In this document: positions 4,392 through 5,196 of the stretch, piece after piece
Layout: every line of letters begins with the position of its first letter
Numbering within the stretch: position 1 is the stretch's first letter
Origin: Pseudomonadota bacterium
GTDB lineage: Bacteria > Pseudomonadota > Alphaproteobacteria > CACIAM-22H2
Direction: 5' to 3'
Length of the DNA: 5,196 nucleotides
NCBI GenBank assembly: GCA_020161965.1
Contig: JAIUNH010000308.1
Span: forward strand, 1 to 5,196
Position numbers and translations under genes: made by a program
The notes under the pieces: generated by a model
The model's database searches: none
What the model was told of the DNA's origin: nothing
What the model saw: only the letters and a program-made list of their open reading frames with translations

Positions 4392-5196
4392 ATGCGCCGC
4401 GTCGTCGTCACCGGGCTGGGTTTGGTCACACCGCTGGGTTGCGGTGTGAAAACCTCGTGGGATCGCATCGTGGCCGGCGAGTCCGGCCTTGCGGGGATTC
4501 AAGCCTTCGACGTTTCCGATTTGCCGGCCAAAGTGGCGGCGATGGTGCCGCGCGGCGATCTCGCGTCGGGGAAGTTCAATCCCGACGATTGGGTGCCGCC
4601 CAAAGAGCAGAAGAAGATGGACGACTTCATCGTCTATGGCGTCGCTGCGGCGACCCAGGCGGTGGAGGATGCGGGCTGGAAGCCGACGGACGAGGAAAGC
4701 CTCGAACGCACCGGCGTGATGATCGGCTCGGGCATCGGCGGCTTGCAGTCCATCTACGAAGGCTCGATCACGCTGAAGGAACGCGGGCCCCGGCGCATCT
4801 CGCCGTTCTTCATTCCTTCGGCGTTGATCAACCTCGCTTCCGGCCATGTGTCGATCAAGTACGGCTTCAAGGGCCCGAACCATTCGGCGGTGACCGCGTG
4901 CGCCACGGGCGCACACGCGATCGGCGATGCCGGCCGCTTGATCGCGCTGGGCGATGCTGACGTGATGGTCGCCGGCGGTGCCGAAGCGGCGGTTTGCCGT
5001 TTGGGCGTCGCGGGCTTCGCGGCGGCGCGCGCGCTGTCGACGAATTTCAACGACGAGCCGCAGCGCGCCTCGCGTCCTTGGGATAAGGATCGCGACGGCT
5101 TCGTGCTGGGCGAGGGTGCCGGCGTCGTCGTGCTCGAGGAATACGAGCACGCCAAGAAGCGCGGCGCCAAGATCTACGCCGAGATCCTCGGCTACG
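4392..5196 (+). CDS. fabF: 3-oxoacyl-[acyl-carrier-protein] synthase II (C-terminus cut by window edge)
   Basis: FabF condenses malonyl-ACP with acyl-ACP, extending the chain by two carbons with loss of CO2. The visible 268 codons begin MRRVVVTGLGLVTPLG, the usual KAS II start. GSGIGG is at 112-117, nucleophile Cys170 lies in TACATGAHAIG (168-178), then AGGAEAAV (194-201) and RPWDKDRDGFVLGEGAG (228-244). The two active-site histidines and the C-terminal GFGG region lie beyond the edge. Full KAS II proteins are about 410-420 residues, so roughly a third is missing. The start is 18 bp after acpP with no good Shine-Dalgarno, only a weak GGGA, so expression may depend on coupling to acpP. KAS I (FabB) is the alternative, but position after acpP favours FabF. 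Confidence 0.97.
   Translation, partial: MRRVVVTGLGLVTPLGCGVKTSWDRIVAGESGLAGIQAFDVSDLPAKVAAMVPRGDLASGKFNPDDWVPPKEQKKMDDFIVYGVAAATQAVEDAGWKPTDEESLERTGVMIGSGIGGLQSIYEGSITLKERGPRRISPFFIPSALINLASGHVSIKYGFKGPNHSAVTACATGAHAIGDAGRLIALGDADVMVAGGAEAAVCRLGVAGFAAARALSTNFNDEPQRASRPWDKDRDGFVLGEGAGVVVLEEYEHAKKRGAKIYAEILGY

Noticed and set aside
3984..5150. A 388-codon open frame on the minus strand opposite acpP and fabF.
   Set aside because: It is antisense to two secure genes, its product is rich in Arg, His and Asp without a recognisable domain, and long antisense frames are expected in GC-rich coding DNA.

Overview
The window is a GC-rich stretch of bacterial chromosome that reads as ordinary, tightly packed housekeeping DNA from an alphaproteobacterium, most likely of the Rhodospirillales type. 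That placement is inferred from three things: the order of the ribosomal and fatty-acid genes, the protein sequences (for example the FabG, FabF and S6 signatures), and a DUF2232 membrane protein gene directly after rpsR. There are eight protein genes, two of them cut by the window edges. I see no tRNA, rRNA, CRISPR array, insertion sequence or phage gene.

Left half, minus strand (1-2177), read right to left. A small secreted copper chaperone of the PCu(A)C family (1731-2177) comes first. A 190-bp gap follows, holding a good sigma70-type promoter (1690-1718) and a leader of roughly 140 nt. Next come rpsF (ribosomal protein S6, start corrected to 1539), rpsR (S18, one base after rpsF) and a DUF2232 polytopic membrane protein (1-763, C-terminus beyond the window). 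rpsF-rpsR-DUF2232 looks like one transcription unit. In relatives rplI usually follows, and would lie past the left edge.

Right half, plus strand (2304-5196). This is the core type II fatty-acid synthesis cluster: fabD (malonyl-CoA:ACP transacylase), fabG (3-oxoacyl-ACP reductase), acpP (acyl carrier protein) and fabF (3-oxoacyl-ACP synthase II, cut at the right edge). FabD loads malonyl groups onto AcpP, FabF condenses malonyl-ACP with the growing acyl-ACP, and FabG reduces the resulting 3-oxo group. The fabG-acpP gap carries a hairpin and a candidate promoter, so acpP is probably also transcribed separately at a higher level.

The two halves diverge from a 126-bp region (2178-2303) with a perfect TTGACA -35 box facing fabD. 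No gene-free stretch exceeds 300 bp. I found no undescribed system. The points most worth a second look are the copper chaperone gene sitting between the ribosomal and fatty-acid blocks, the Asp in place of the usual Asn of the SDR catalytic tetrad in FabG, the rpsF leader, the hairpin/promoter overlap before acpP, and the unusual Arg/Asp/Gly tail on S6.
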